Positions 7,104 through 15,304 of a stretch of DNA of 39,366 nt are shown one piece after another. This DNA is from JBBIND01 sp037444075 (GTDB taxonomy: Bacteria; Acidobacteriota; Terriglobia; Bryobacterales; Bryobacteraceae). The notes beneath the pieces were generated by a model. The model saw only the letters and a program-made list of their open reading frames with translations. It was not told the origin of the DNA and ran no database searches. A program made the translations under genes and the position numbers. Location of the stretch: NCBI GenBank assembly GCA_037444075.1, contig JBBIND010000038.1:1-39366 (forward strand), written 5' to 3'. Every line of letters starts with the position of its first letter. Position 1 is the stretch's first letter.

Positions 7104-8210
7104 ATGCGAATCTCGGAGATCGAAGCATTTGCCATTTCCATCCCCTTGCGCGCCGTCGTCAGTGACGCCGTCCGCCGCATCACGCATCGCGATCATTTCG
7201 TAGTCCGCATCGCCACCGATGACGGGCTCCACGGGACAGGCTTCACGCTCGGCTACGACTCCAGCCTGGCCATGGTCTCGATGATGGAGACGATTTTCCG
7301 CCCGATCCTTGCGGGCGCCGATGCGCTGGAGTCCGAGCACTTGTGGGCGGAGATGTACCGGCAGTCCATTCAGGCCGGCCGGCGCGGAGCGGCGCTGCGG
7401 GCCATCAGCGCCATCGACATCGCCTTGTGGGACCTGCGCGGCAAGCGCGCCAAGCTGCCGGTCATGGAGTTGCTCGGCGTCCACTCCAAACGCCTGCGCT
7501 GCTACGCCACGGGGGGCTACTACCGCGAGGGACAGACCATCGATGAACTCGTTAAGGAGTACGAGCACTACGCAGCCGAAGGCTTCTCCGCGGTGAAGCT
7601 GAAGGTGGGGAAACTCGGGGCGCGGCAGGATGCCGCACGGCTTCAGGCGGTCCGCAAGGCGTTGGGAGAGGACGTGGACATTCTGCTTGACGCCAACGGC
7701 GGTTGGCCGGATGCGCCCACCGCCATCGCGGCGATGCGGCGGCTGGAGGAGTTCCGTCCCTTCTGGATTGAGGAACCCGTGCGCGCCGACAACCTCGCGG
7801 CCATGGCTCGCATCGCCGAAGCGCTCGATACACCCGTAGCCACGGGCGAACTCGAGGCCACACGCTGGGCTTTCGCCGACCTGTTGGAACGCCGCGCCGC
7901 GGACATCCTGCAGCCCGATGCGACCGTGGTGGGCGGCGTTGGCGAGTGGCTGAAGGTGGCTCACATGGCCTCCGCCTTCGACGTCCCCATCTCGCCGCAC
8001 TACAACTGGGACATCCATGTGCAGTTGCTGGCGACAATTCCCAACGGCCAGTTCATCGAGTACTTTGTGCGCAGCTCCGAGGTCAAGGTCTTCGACGAAG
8101 TGCTGGAAAATCCCATCCGTCCGGTGCAAGGCTGGATTGAGCCTCGCGCGGAACCCGGTTTCGGTCTGATCTTCCGCGCGGAGAAATTGAACGAGTACCG
8201 GATCGGATAA
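7104..8210 (+). CDS. Mandelate racemase-type enolase-superfamily enzyme
   Basis: A 368-residue enzyme of the mandelate racemase subgroup, predicted to remove the alpha proton of a carboxylic acid and either racemise or dehydrate it. The full active site is visible and almost co-numbered with mandelate racemase: K165 and K167 in AVKLKVG, metal ligands D196 (DANGGW), E223 (WIEEP) and E249 (TGELE), the dyad D272 (LQPDATVVGG) and H299 (SPHYNWD), and E319 (FIEY). The D/H dyad is typical of acid-sugar dehydratases and racemases, so the substrate is probably a sugar acid. It is cytoplasmic with no leader. The ATG at 7104 was preferred to a TTG two codons upstream. It is transcribed divergently from nadD with only 23 bases between the starts and has no obvious ribosome site. 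Confidence 0.87.
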   Translation: MRISEIEAFAISIPLRAVVSDAVRRITHRDHFVVRIATDDGLHGTGFTLGYDSSLAMVSMMETIFRPILAGADALESEHLWAEMYRQSIQAGRRGAALRAISAIDIALWDLRGKRAKLPVMELLGVHSKRLRCYATGGYYREGQTIDELVKEYEHYAAEGFSAVKLKVGKLGARQDAARLQAVRKALGEDVDILLDANGGWPDAPTAIAAMRRLEEFRPFWIEEPVRADNLAAMARIAEALDTPVATGELEATRWAFADLLERRAADILQPDATVVGGVGEWLKVAHMASAFDVPISPHYNWDIHVQLLATIPNGQFIEYFVRSSEVKVFDEVLENPIRPVQGWIEPRAEPGFGLIFRAEKLNEYRIG

Positions 8211-8232
8211 CACCTGCTCACCGTGTCCGCGG

Positions 8233-8238
8233 TAGATT
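8233..8238 (+). promoter_or_regulatory. Candidate -10 element of the zinc-ribbon protein gene
   Basis: TAGATT lies 12 bases before the ATG at 8251, in the short space after the upstream gene. It fits a TAnnnT pattern seen just before several other starts in this window. Confidence 0.3.
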
Positions 8239-8250
8239 GAGAGAAGAGCC

Positions 8251-8886
8251 ATGTTCAACTGGGTTTGTCCGGATTGTGGAAGCGAGGTACTCCCCTCGCA
8301 GAGCGAGTGTCCCGTGTGCGCAGAGCGGAAGTCGGGTCCCGTGGCAACGGAAGCCCCGCCAGAAGCGCCTCCGCCGCCTGACATCAAGGTGAAGGAGGAG
8401 AAGCGCCCGCATCGCCGCCCGAGGCTGCCTGCTCTGACGGTCATGCTGCTGGTGGCCATCGGCGCCTGCGCAGTCGGCGCGACCGCTTATTACTTCGTGC
8501 TGCCGCTGCTCCGGGCGGCCCCTCCCGCCGCGGAGCCAACCGCCGGACAAAAACCCGCCGCAGCCCCGGTGGATACCCTTGCCAGGATGGTGGAAGTCAC
8601 CGGCTTCCGCGTCACGGAGGATGAACGCCAGAGGCTGCAGATCGTGTTCCTGGTGGTCAACCACTCCGGCGCCAACCTGACCAACCTGGAGGGCCGGATT
8701 TCCCTGCGGCCGACCACCGCGAAGACGGAGGAGGCGCCCCTGACGGAGTTCGACTTCAAGGTGCCGTCCATCGGTCCGTACGAATCCCGCGAAGTCAGCA
8801 CAACCATGGAAACGCGTCTGCGCGCCTACGAATTGCCTGACTGGCAGTTTCTGCGCGCGGATGTGAAGTTCACATCGCCTCGATGA
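8251..8886 (+). CDS. Zinc-ribbon membrane protein of unknown function
   Basis: A 211-residue protein. Residues 6-24 form a zinc ribbon with two CxxC pairs (CPDC and CPVC). A proline/charged linker follows, then one transmembrane helix at about residues 63-87 (ALTVMLLVAIGACAVGATAYYFVLPLL). After an Ala/Pro linker comes a C-terminal beta-rich domain (about 110-211) starting VEVTGFRVTEDERQRLQIVFLVVNHS. That opening resembles FxLYD or DUF3426-like domains, which are extracytoplasmic Ig-type folds. The topology would place the zinc ribbon in the cytoplasm and the beta domain outside. No catalytic residues are seen. The 3' end overlaps the decayed SRPBCC gene on the other strand by 17 bases. Confidence 0.7.
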   Translation: MFNWVCPDCGSEVLPSQSECPVCAERKSGPVATEAPPEAPPPPDIKVKEEKRPHRRPRLPALTVMLLVAIGACAVGATAYYFVLPLLRAAPPAAEPTAGQKPAAAPVDTLARMVEVTGFRVTEDERQRLQIVFLVVNHSGANLTNLEGRISLRPTTAKTEEAPLTEFDFKVPSIGPYESREVSTTMETRLRAYELPDWQFLRADVKFTSPR

Positions 8887-9118
8887 CGGGCCCCTGGTCT
8901 TCCCGGCGTTCCCCGCCCAACAGGGCGCGCAAAGCTGTCTGACGATACCGGAAGATCACAAGCAACTGGCGCTACACCAGGTCTCCGCGCGTGGTGACGT
9001 TGAAGTTGAGCCAGCGCGGTGTGATTTTGGCCAGGTTCCGCGGATCCTGGAAGAAACTGAAAGTCTCCTCCGGCGCGAGGGGGAACAACTGCCGGCAAGT
9101 GAGCTTGTAGGCAGGCAT
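8870..9118 (-). pseudogene. SRPBCC (START-like) family gene with an internal deletion
   Basis: The minus strand encodes the start of an SRPBCC lipid/ligand-binding protein, MPAYKLTCRQLFPLAPEETF followed by SFFQDPRNLAKITPRWLNF, which is the family's usual N-terminus. After 48 codons (...TTRGDLV) there is a TAG. Directly in the same frame after that stop comes RQLLVIFRYRQTALRALLGG, which looks like the helix that ends these proteins, and then a stop at 8870-8872. The middle of the domain, roughly 80-100 residues judging from the usual family length of about 150-170, is missing. It follows the TMTC-like gene with one base between stop and start. The whole 249 bases are one frame apart from the internal TAG, which points to a single deletion event or a collapsed assembly. 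Confidence 0.6.
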
Positions 9119-9119
9119 G

Positions 9120-10646
9120 CTATGGGCTCTGGCTGAGGGCGCGCCGTTGCACGTCAGTGTAGCGGCAGTGGTCCGGCTCCCGCGTCGGCACGCCGAGTTG
9201 CAGCAGGTTGAAGCGTGCATCAAACAGGCATGGGTCGAGTTCCAAGGCCCGCGTGAAATCCTCCTTGGCGGGGCCTGACTGCCCCAGAAGGAGCAGCGCC
9301 AACCCTCGACCAGCGTGCGCCAGCGGATCTCGTGGCGCCAGGGCCAGCGCTCGGCCGAATTCCGGCAAAGCCTGCGCCGGCCGCCCCAGCAGCAGGTAAC
9401 GCCGGGCCAACTCTCCCGCCACGAGGGCGTTCTCCGGAGCCATGGACCGTGCTTCCAGCAGCACTTCCAGTCCTCGCTGCCGCTCCACCACTCGAGACAA
9501 TTGAATGCGGGGACGCACCTTGGACGGCGCCCAGCGAACGGCTTCTTCCCACAGTGCCCGCTCGCTGCGCCACACCTGGCTGCGCCCGAAACTCAACACC
9601 ATCAGAACGGCCGCGGCGCCCCACAGCCATTTGGGCTTCAACCGGGCAAGCGCCAAGGCCAGGAGCACGCTCCAGGCGATCAGCGGCAAGTACAGGCGCC
9701 GGTCGGCTGCCAGATCGTCAGCCGGAAAAATCGATGAACTCGGCAGCAGCAACACCAGTCCTGCCAGGAACCAGAAGCCTGCCCGTAACCGGGAGAAATG
9801 AGATATGGCAAACATGGCCGCTGCAAGAAGCACACTCCAGAAAAGCAGCGTCAGCCACACTCCAGGCACCGGTATTTCCGGGTCAATCGTAAATCCCCAC
9901 GGCAGCAACAGCAGTTGGAAATAGCGGAGAATGGCAGCGCTCTGGGCGGAGAAATACTCCCACGGCGTGTAGATCGCGCCCGTGCCAGCCCCGGAGCCTT
10001 CCACCTGCCCGGCTACGTACATAACGCGCAAGCCCGCCGCGACAGAGAGTGCCGCCATGGCGCCTATCCACCTCCATTCGGAACGGCTGCGCCCGGCTGA
10101 GAGATTGAACAGCAGCAGGAATACGGGAAAGGCTGCGCACTCCTCCTTGGCCAATAACGCGGCCGCGAACCAGGCCGCTGCCGCTCCGTATCGCTCGCCT
10201 ATCCAACTTCTCAAAGAGAGCAGGCAAAGTACCGTGGCGAGCAACGTGCCTCGCGAAAAGATGTAACAAACCGCCTCCGCCTGAATCGGATGCAGCGCGA
10301 ACAGTCCGCCTGCTATCAGCGCTACCGGGCGAGGCACCAGTTTCTCCAGCACCATTACCAGCAGCAGCGTGGCAAGACAATGCAACACCAGGCTGACAGC
10401 ATGAAAAGCCGCCGGCTGCAGGGATCCGGCCAGCCGGTAATTCAACCAGAAACTAAACCAGGTCAAGGGGCGGGTTTGCGAGACACGCCAGCTTTGCCAC
10501 CACCCGTCAGGCGAGGTTACCGCCGGGTCTTCCAGCAAGGAGTGGTCATCGAACTGGAACGGTCCCGTCAGGCTTGCGCCAAAAGCAAGCCAGGCGCAGG
10601 CAATCAGCATCGCCAGACGGGAACGAAAACTCTGCAATGCTATCAT
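9120..10646 (-). CDS. Polytopic membrane protein with C-terminal TPRs (TMTC/GT-C-like)
   Basis: A 508-residue protein with about ten hydrophobic segments in residues 10-350 and TPR-like repeats at about 395-490. The first loop contains FQFDDHSLLEDPAV, with the acidic pair expected of GT-C glycosyltransferases. The segment GGLFALHPIQAEAVCYIFSR at about 113-132 is characteristic of TMTC-type O-mannosyltransferases and related bacterial TPR membrane proteins. Its likely role is transfer of a sugar from a polyprenyl-phosphate carrier to a protein or glycan at the outer face of the membrane, with the TPRs binding a partner. This is inferred from family resemblance. It starts 32 bases from the divergent nth gene. 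The next gene in its direction is the damaged SRPBCC gene. Confidence 0.75.
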   Translation of the reverse strand: MIALQSFRSRLAMLIACAWLAFGASLTGPFQFDDHSLLEDPAVTSPDGWWQSWRVSQTRPLTWFSFWLNYRLAGSLQPAAFHAVSLVLHCLATLLLVMVLEKLVPRPVALIAGGLFALHPIQAEAVCYIFSRGTLLATVLCLLSLRSWIGERYGAAAAWFAAALLAKEECAAFPVFLLLFNLSAGRSRSEWRWIGAMAALSVAAGLRVMYVAGQVEGSGAGTGAIYTPWEYFSAQSAAILRYFQLLLLPWGFTIDPEIPVPGVWLTLLFWSVLLAAAMFAISHFSRLRAGFWFLAGLVLLLPSSSIFPADDLAADRRLYLPLIAWSVLLALALARLKPKWLWGAAAVLMVLSFGRSQVWRSERALWEEAVRWAPSKVRPRIQLSRVVERQRGLEVLLEARSMAPENALVAGELARRYLLLGRPAQALPEFGRALALAPRDPLAHAGRGLALLLLGQSGPAKEDFTRALELDPCLFDARFNLLQLGVPTREPDHCRYTDVQRRALSQSP

Positions 10647-10677
10647 GTTATTTCATTAGACCCGCTAACGGGCCGCC

Positions 10678-11355
10678 ATGCCTCCCAAAGCCGCCCCCGA
10701 GCCTTCTGCCAAGACCAGGAAAAAGGCCGACCGTCTCGAGGCAATTCTCCTGCGGTTGGACGCGCTGTTCCCCCGCGCCGAATGTGCGCTGAAGCATGCG
10801 GATGCCTGGCAATTGCTGGTGGCCACCATTCTTTCTGCGCAATGCACCGATGAGCGCGTGAACAAAGTGACCCCCGGTCTTTTCCAGAAGTACCCCACGA
10901 TAAAGGACTTTGCTGCGGCAGCCCAAGTGGAGCTGGCGCAAGACATCCGCTCCACCGGCTTCTTCAATAACAAGTCCAAGGCCATCATCGGGGCGGCCAG
11001 AAGAATCGTTGCCGATTTTGACGGCCGCGTGCCGGAAACCCTGGACGAGTTGCTTACCCTGCCGGGAGTGGCGCGCAAGACCGCGAATGTGGTCCTGGGA
11101 ACGGCCTTCGGCCTCGCCGTCGGCGTGGTGGTGGACACGCACGTGTACAGGATCGCGCGCCGCCTCGATCTAAGCCGCGCGAACGATGCGGAGAAAATCG
11201 AGCGTGACCTGATGAGCCTGCTGCCGCCTGAGCGGTGGATCAGCTTCGCGCACCAGTTGATACTGCACGGCAGAGGCTTGTGCACCGCCCGCAAGCCCCG
11301 ATGCGCTGAGTGTCCTCTGGATGAACTATGCTACGCGGAGGACAAGACGACTTGA
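10678..11355 (+). CDS. nth: Endonuclease III (DNA glycosylase/AP lyase)
   Basis: A 225-residue base-excision-repair enzyme that removes oxidised pyrimidines and cuts the abasic site. The helix-hairpin-helix LPGVARKTANVVL holds the catalytic lysine K134, and D153 in VVVDTHV is the catalytic aspartate. The C-terminal [4Fe-4S] loop has C202, C209, C212 and C218 in the C-x6-C-x2-C-x5-C spacing. LSAQCTDERVNKVTPGLF at about 52-69 is also diagnostic. The N-terminal 17 residues are a basic extension. It heads a plus-strand run: its stop codon overlaps the start of the lipoprotein-like gene that follows (TTGA), so the two are translationally coupled although functionally unrelated. Confidence 0.95.
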   Translation: MPPKAAPEPSAKTRKKADRLEAILLRLDALFPRAECALKHADAWQLLVATILSAQCTDERVNKVTPGLFQKYPTIKDFAAAAQVELAQDIRSTGFFNNKSKAIIGAARRIVADFDGRVPETLDELLTLPGVARKTANVVLGTAFGLAVGVVVDTHVYRIARRLDLSRANDAEKIERDLMSLLPPERWISFAHQLILHGRGLCTARKPRCAECPLDELCYAEDKTT

Positions 11356-11879
11356 GACTGCTCTGTGTAGCAATATTGCTCGCCACGGCTACCGCCTGCG
11401 TCAACATCCCTGACAACTACCGGCCGCCCATCCAGCGGAAACCCATGGCGGGGCCGGACACCAGCCAACTGAAGCACTTCGTGTCCATGAGCGACCCGGC
11501 TGCTCCAGCCCACATCCTCCGCGATATCGCTCAACACGTCGACGAAGGGGGCTGGCGCTGGACAGGGCAGCGCCCCATGCTGCGCTTCGTGGTGAAAAAG
11601 AAGAAGAACATGCGCTTCGTCATGGACTTCACCCTGCCCGACTTCGTCATCCGGCAAACGGGTCCTCTCACCATCTCCTTCCTGGTCAACGGGAAACTGC
11701 TCGACAAGGTCCGCTATGACACCGAAGGAGGAAAGCAGTACGTCAAACCCGTTGAGCCGTCCATCTTCACGGCTTCTGAAGATGTGGTGGTCACCGCGGA
11801 ACTCGACAAAGTCTGGGTATCGCCGGAAGACGGCTCAAAACTCGGCATCATCCTTTCCCGGGCGGGTTTCCTGGATTGA
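11352..11879 (+). CDS. Putative exported lipoprotein of unknown function
   Basis: A 175-residue protein not recognised as a known family. The start chosen is TTG at 11352, whose bases overlap the nth stop (TTGA) and which has GGAGG about ten bases upstream. It gives an N-terminus LRLLCVAILLATATAC that looks like a short lipoprotein signal with a weak lipobox ending at C16. The mature part is probably beta-rich, with GQRPMLRFVVKKKKNMRFVM and LTISFLVNGKLLDKVRYDT as strand-like segments and no obvious catalytic residues. The gene ends with TGATG overlapping the start of the large membrane protein downstream. That tight coupling suggests a shared envelope role, perhaps in glycan assembly, but this is inference. 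Confidence 0.65.
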   Translation: MRLLCVAILLATATACVNIPDNYRPPIQRKPMAGPDTSQLKHFVSMSDPAAPAHILRDIAQHVDEGGWRWTGQRPMLRFVVKKKKNMRFVMDFTLPDFVIRQTGPLTISFLVNGKLLDKVRYDTEGGKQYVKPVEPSIFTASEDVVVTAELDKVWVSPEDGSKLGIILSRAGFLD

Positions 11880-14092
11880 TGCCCCAAGCGGTTGCGATTC
11901 TCTTCGGCTTCGCCTTTACGGTCCTCGTCTGCTTAGCCCTCGGCCGCATTCTTCTGAGGCGGTTGAAAGCCGGCCTCAAGCGCCACGAAGAAGGACCTCT
12001 GGCGTTCCTGGTAGGAGCTGCTGTCCTGAGCGCCATCGTGTTCTGGCTCGCGGCTTGGCGGATAGCGCACTGGGCCTCTTTCCTCGCGGTTGGGGTTCTG
12101 GTTCTTGCCGCGGCGGCTGGAACCGGCGCCTGGCGCCCTCTGCCTGAGCGGCTCCCCGCCCTTCCCGCCTTCTGGCGGGGGCTGTTCGCCATCGTCTTCA
12201 GTGCATTCGGAGCGCTCTATTTTCTCCACGCCATGGCGCCGGAGATGAGCCCGGACGGCAGCGGTTATCACCTCGGCCTGGTGGGACGCTATCTGCGTGA
12301 TGGGGGCTTCCAACCCATCACGACGAACATGTATGCCGCCCTTTCGCAAGGCAGCGAAATGCTGTTCATGTTCGCGTTCGCCTTCGGAGAGCATTCCGCC
12401 GCGGCGCTGGTGCATTTCGCTTTTCTGTTAGCCCTGCCCCTGGCGATTCTCAACTACGGACGCCGGTTCGGTTACGCCAGGGCGGGCGCGGCGGGCGCGC
12501 TGTTCGTGTTCGCCAGCCCCGTGGTGGGCATTGACGGTTCCAGCGCGTACAACGACGTCGCCGTCGCCTGCGTCTTGTTCGGGCTGTTCTACATTCTCCA
12601 GGTGTGGGACCAGTCCCGCGTTCAGGGGTTGCTTCTGGCCGCCGGGCTGCTGGCCGGATTCGGCTACGCCCTGAAGTACACGGCGTTTGTGGGCGTGCCT
12701 TACGCTTTGGGTTTCGCCGCCTGGAGGCTCTACCGCGCGCGGCAGCCGTTGCTCAAGCCTCTGGTGTTGGTCTCACTGGCGGCGTTCGTGCTCATAGGAC
12801 CGTGGGCGGCGAAGAACTGGATTTGGCTCGACAATCCGGTTGCGCCTTTCTTCAACCGCTGGTTCCCGAACCCCTACGTGCACGTGTCGTTTGAACAGGA
12901 TTACGCGCGCCACATGAGGAACTACGAAGGGTTGTCCTCCCACTGGGCAATCCCGCTGGAAGTGACCGTGCGTGGCCACGTGCTGGGCGGATTGCTCGGC
13001 CCGCTGTTCCTGCTGGCGCCGGTAGGGCTACTGGCCTTGCGGCACTCTCACGGACGCCGGCTGCTGCTGATGGGGCTGCTGGCAGGCTTGCCCTACGCGG
13101 CGAACATCGGAACGCGGTTCCTGATACCGCCGCTGCCATTCCTGGCGCTGGCCATGGGCATGGCTGCGGTGAGTGTGAGGGGATTGGCGGCAGTATTGGT
13201 GATGGCCCACGCGCTGCTCAGTTGGCCGTCCATCCTGAAGAAATACTGCGCCACGCATGCCTGGCGTATCGACCGTGTGAACGCCCGCGCGGCGTTCCGC
13301 ATCATTCCGCAGGATGAGTACCTGCGCTCGCGCTGGCCCGGCTACCACGTGGCTCGTCTGATTGACGAGTACGTGCCACCCGGGGAGAAGCTGCTCACCT
13401 TTACGCAACCCGCGCTGGCCTACAACTCCCGCGAGATCCTGGTCGTCTATCAGTCCGCGTTGGGAGAAATGCTCGGAGGCATCTTGTGGACGCCGCTGAT
13501 TTATGAGTTTCAGGCCACGCGCTGGCTGGAGTTTCGTTTTCCGCCCGAGCCGCTGAGGAAAGTACGGGCCGTGCAAACAGCCGAAGGCGGACCGGACCAA
13601 TGGACAATCAACGAATTCCGCGTCTTCAGCGGGGGCCGCGAATTGCCTCGCTCGCCGCGCTGGCTGCTGACGGCAAAGCCCTTCCCCTGGGACGTGCAGA
13701 TGGCCTTTGACAACAGCCTGGTCACCCGCTGGGGAAGCTGGCAGGTTCTCTATCCGGGCATGTACGTCGAAGTGGATTTCGGGCGCCCGGAAACGGTGGA
13801 CTCGGTGGTTCTCGAATCTTCGCGCGATCAATACAAGACCCGCCTGCTCCTGGAGGGCCTGGACGCCTCCGGGCAGTGGAAGCAACTGGCCGGCGAGCCG
13901 CGAGAGCATGAGACCGCTCCGGCATTGGACATGCGCCGCGCGGCCACCCAGGAACTGAAGCTGCGTGGCGTGCGTTATCTGCTCATTTGGGACCACGACT
14001 TCAGCCAGGCGGATTTCTACGAAAGGGCCGAGGATTGGGGCATCACCATGCTGGCCGACTATCACGGCACCCGGATCTACCGCATCGAGTAG
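11879..14092 (+). CDS. Large membrane protein, GT-C-like, with C-terminal discoidin-like domain
   Basis: A 737-residue protein. Residues 1-430 contain about 11-12 hydrophobic helices. The first large loop has MAPEMSPDGSGYHLGLVGRY, similar to the acidic loop of GT-C glycosyltransferases of the ArnT/PMT type. Residues from about 440 are soluble and extracytoplasmic. Within them, about 560-650 resembles an F5/8 type C (discoidin) fold: FDNSLVTRWGSWQVLYPGMY and VEVDFGRPETVDSVVLESS are the two classical strands. The enzyme may glycosylate a surface polymer and use the discoidin-like module to bind sugar. The ATG at 11879 overlaps the previous stop by one base (TGATG). The following kinase gene starts nine bases after its stop. 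Donor and acceptor cannot be told. Confidence 0.72.
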   Translation: MPQAVAILFGFAFTVLVCLALGRILLRRLKAGLKRHEEGPLAFLVGAAVLSAIVFWLAAWRIAHWASFLAVGVLVLAAAAGTGAWRPLPERLPALPAFWRGLFAIVFSAFGALYFLHAMAPEMSPDGSGYHLGLVGRYLRDGGFQPITTNMYAALSQGSEMLFMFAFAFGEHSAAALVHFAFLLALPLAILNYGRRFGYARAGAAGALFVFASPVVGIDGSSAYNDVAVACVLFGLFYILQVWDQSRVQGLLLAAGLLAGFGYALKYTAFVGVPYALGFAAWRLYRARQPLLKPLVLVSLAAFVLIGPWAAKNWIWLDNPVAPFFNRWFPNPYVHVSFEQDYARHMRNYEGLSSHWAIPLEVTVRGHVLGGLLGPLFLLAPVGLLALRHSHGRRLLLMGLLAGLPYAANIGTRFLIPPLPFLALAMGMAAVSVRGLAAVLVMAHALLSWPSILKKYCATHAWRIDRVNARAAFRIIPQDEYLRSRWPGYHVARLIDEYVPPGEKLLTFTQPALAYNSREILVVYQSALGEMLGGILWTPLIYEFQATRWLEFRFPPEPLRKVRAVQTAEGGPDQWTINEFRVFSGGRELPRSPRWLLTAKPFPWDVQMAFDNSLVTRWGSWQVLYPGMYVEVDFGRPETVDSVVLESSRDQYKTRLLLEGLDASGQWKQLAGEPREHETAPALDMRRAATQELKLRGVRYLLIWDHDFSQADFYERAEDWGITMLADYHGTRIYRIE

Positions 14093-14101
14093 CATGGTCG
14101 G

Positions 14102-15304
14102 GTGGAGTCTTTTTTCCTTGGGGTGGACGGCGGGCAATCCGCCACCACGGCGCTGATAGGCGACCACGCCGGGCGCGTCGTCGGTTACGGCAAGAGCGGC
14201 CCCTGCAACCACGTCGGCGCGCAGGCAGGCCGCCGCAAGTTCACCTCCGCCATTCATGGCTGCCTGGAGAGCGCCTCGCTACAGGCAGGGTTGGATGCCT
14301 CCCGAGTGCGCTTTGAGGCGGCTTGCCTCGGCTTCAGCGGCGGCCCTGCGGACAAGCGGGCAATCCTCGAAGAGCTGATCACCGCTGACAAGCTGGTGGT
14401 TACTCATGACGCCTTGATTGCCCTTTCCGGAGCCACCGCAGGAGAGCCTGGCATCATCGCCATAGCCGGCACGGGGTCAATCGCTTTCGGCCGTAACGCC
14501 GCCGGGACCACCGCCCGCGCCGGAGGCTGGGGCTATGTCTACGGAGATGAAGGCGGCGCATTCGATCTCACGCGGCAGGCTCTCCGCGCTGCCCTGCGCA
14601 TGGAGGAGGGATGGGGACCAAAGACTGCCCTCCACCCCATGCTGCTTCAGGCCACGGGAGCCGCCGACGCCAATGACCTGTTGCACCGCCTCTACACGCA
14701 GGACTGGCCCCGGCCACGCACCGCCTCACTCGCGCGCCTGGTGGATGAAGCGGCCGCCACGGGCGATGAAGTGGCCGCCACGCTGCTGCACGATGCAGCC
14801 CGCCACCTGGCGGCTTTCGTCGACGCCGTCCGCGCGCAGTTGTTTCAGCCTGGAGAAGCCGCCATCGTCGCGCCCGTCGGCGGCGTTTTTCGAAGCGGTC
14901 CCCTGCTCCGGCGTTTCGAGGCGCTGGTTTCGCTCGAGGCGGGTAACCGCTTTCAGCTACCTCTGTTTGGTCCCGCGGCCGGAGCGCTGCTGGAAGCGTA
15001 CGCCGTGAACCCGGACCCGGCCTGGCGCCCCCCCCTGCATCCGAGAAATAGCACCGTGTTAGTATCTGAGTTTGAGGTTTCTTTATGGCTAAATTATCCG
15101 TACGCGATCTCGATCTTAAGGGCAAGCGCCTCTTCATCCGTGTCGACTTCAACGTTCCCCTGGCCAACGCCGGTCAGGAGATCACGTCCGACAAGAGAAT
15201 CAAGGCCTCTTTGCCAACCATCCAATACGCGCTTGAGCAGGGCGCCGGCCTCGTGCTGGCCAGCCATCTGGGGCGGCCGAAGGGCAAGCCCAACCCCGAA
15301 CTGA
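14102..15304 (+). CDS. N-acetylglucosamine kinase-like (BadF/BadG ATPase family), probable 3' frameshift
   Basis: An ASKHA-fold sugar kinase. The phosphate-1 loop is FLGVDGGQSATTALI at the N-terminus, the phosphate-2 region IIAIAGTGSIAFGRN at about 119-133, and GGWGYVYGDEGGAFDL at about 140-155 is a family hallmark. The conserved domain ends at about residue 300 (GPAAGALLEAYAVN). The open frame then runs a further 80-odd codons, the last 220 bases out of frame inside pgk, which is improbable. At 15028-15035 there is a run of eight C. One extra C would give PPPASEK and a stop at 15051, a 316-residue protein of normal length ending 33 bases before pgk. I regard 15051 as the likely true end. The role is phosphorylation of GlcNAc or a related amino sugar from cell-wall turnover. 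The start is GTG. Confidence 0.8.
   Translation: MESFFLGVDGGQSATTALIGDHAGRVVGYGKSGPCNHVGAQAGRRKFTSAIHGCLESASLQAGLDASRVRFEAACLGFSGGPADKRAILEELITADKLVVTHDALIALSGATAGEPGIIAIAGTGSIAFGRNAAGTTARAGGWGYVYGDEGGAFDLTRQALRAALRMEEGWGPKTALHPMLLQATGAADANDLLHRLYTQDWPRPRTASLARLVDEAAATGDEVAATLLHDAARHLAAFVDAVRAQLFQPGEAAIVAPVGGVFRSGPLLRRFEALVSLEAGNRFQLPLFGPAAGALLEAYAVNPDPAWRPPLHPRNSTVLVSEFEVSLWLNYPYAISILRASASSSVSTSTFPWPTPVRRSRPTRESRPLCQPSNTRLSRAPASCWPAIWGGRRASPTPN

Noticed and set aside
7038..8459. 473-codon minus-strand frame opposite the mandelate-racemase-type gene
   Set aside because: All active-site residues of the plus-strand enzyme are in order; the minus frame crosses two genes and is a shadow.
8826..9098. 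90-codon minus-strand frame next to the SRPBCC remnant
   Set aside because: It is in a different frame from both recognisable SRPBCC pieces and resembles nothing.
13028..14257. 409-codon minus-strand frame opposite the GT-C-like gene
   Set aside because: It has no family likeness and spans the end of one plus-strand gene and the start of the next.
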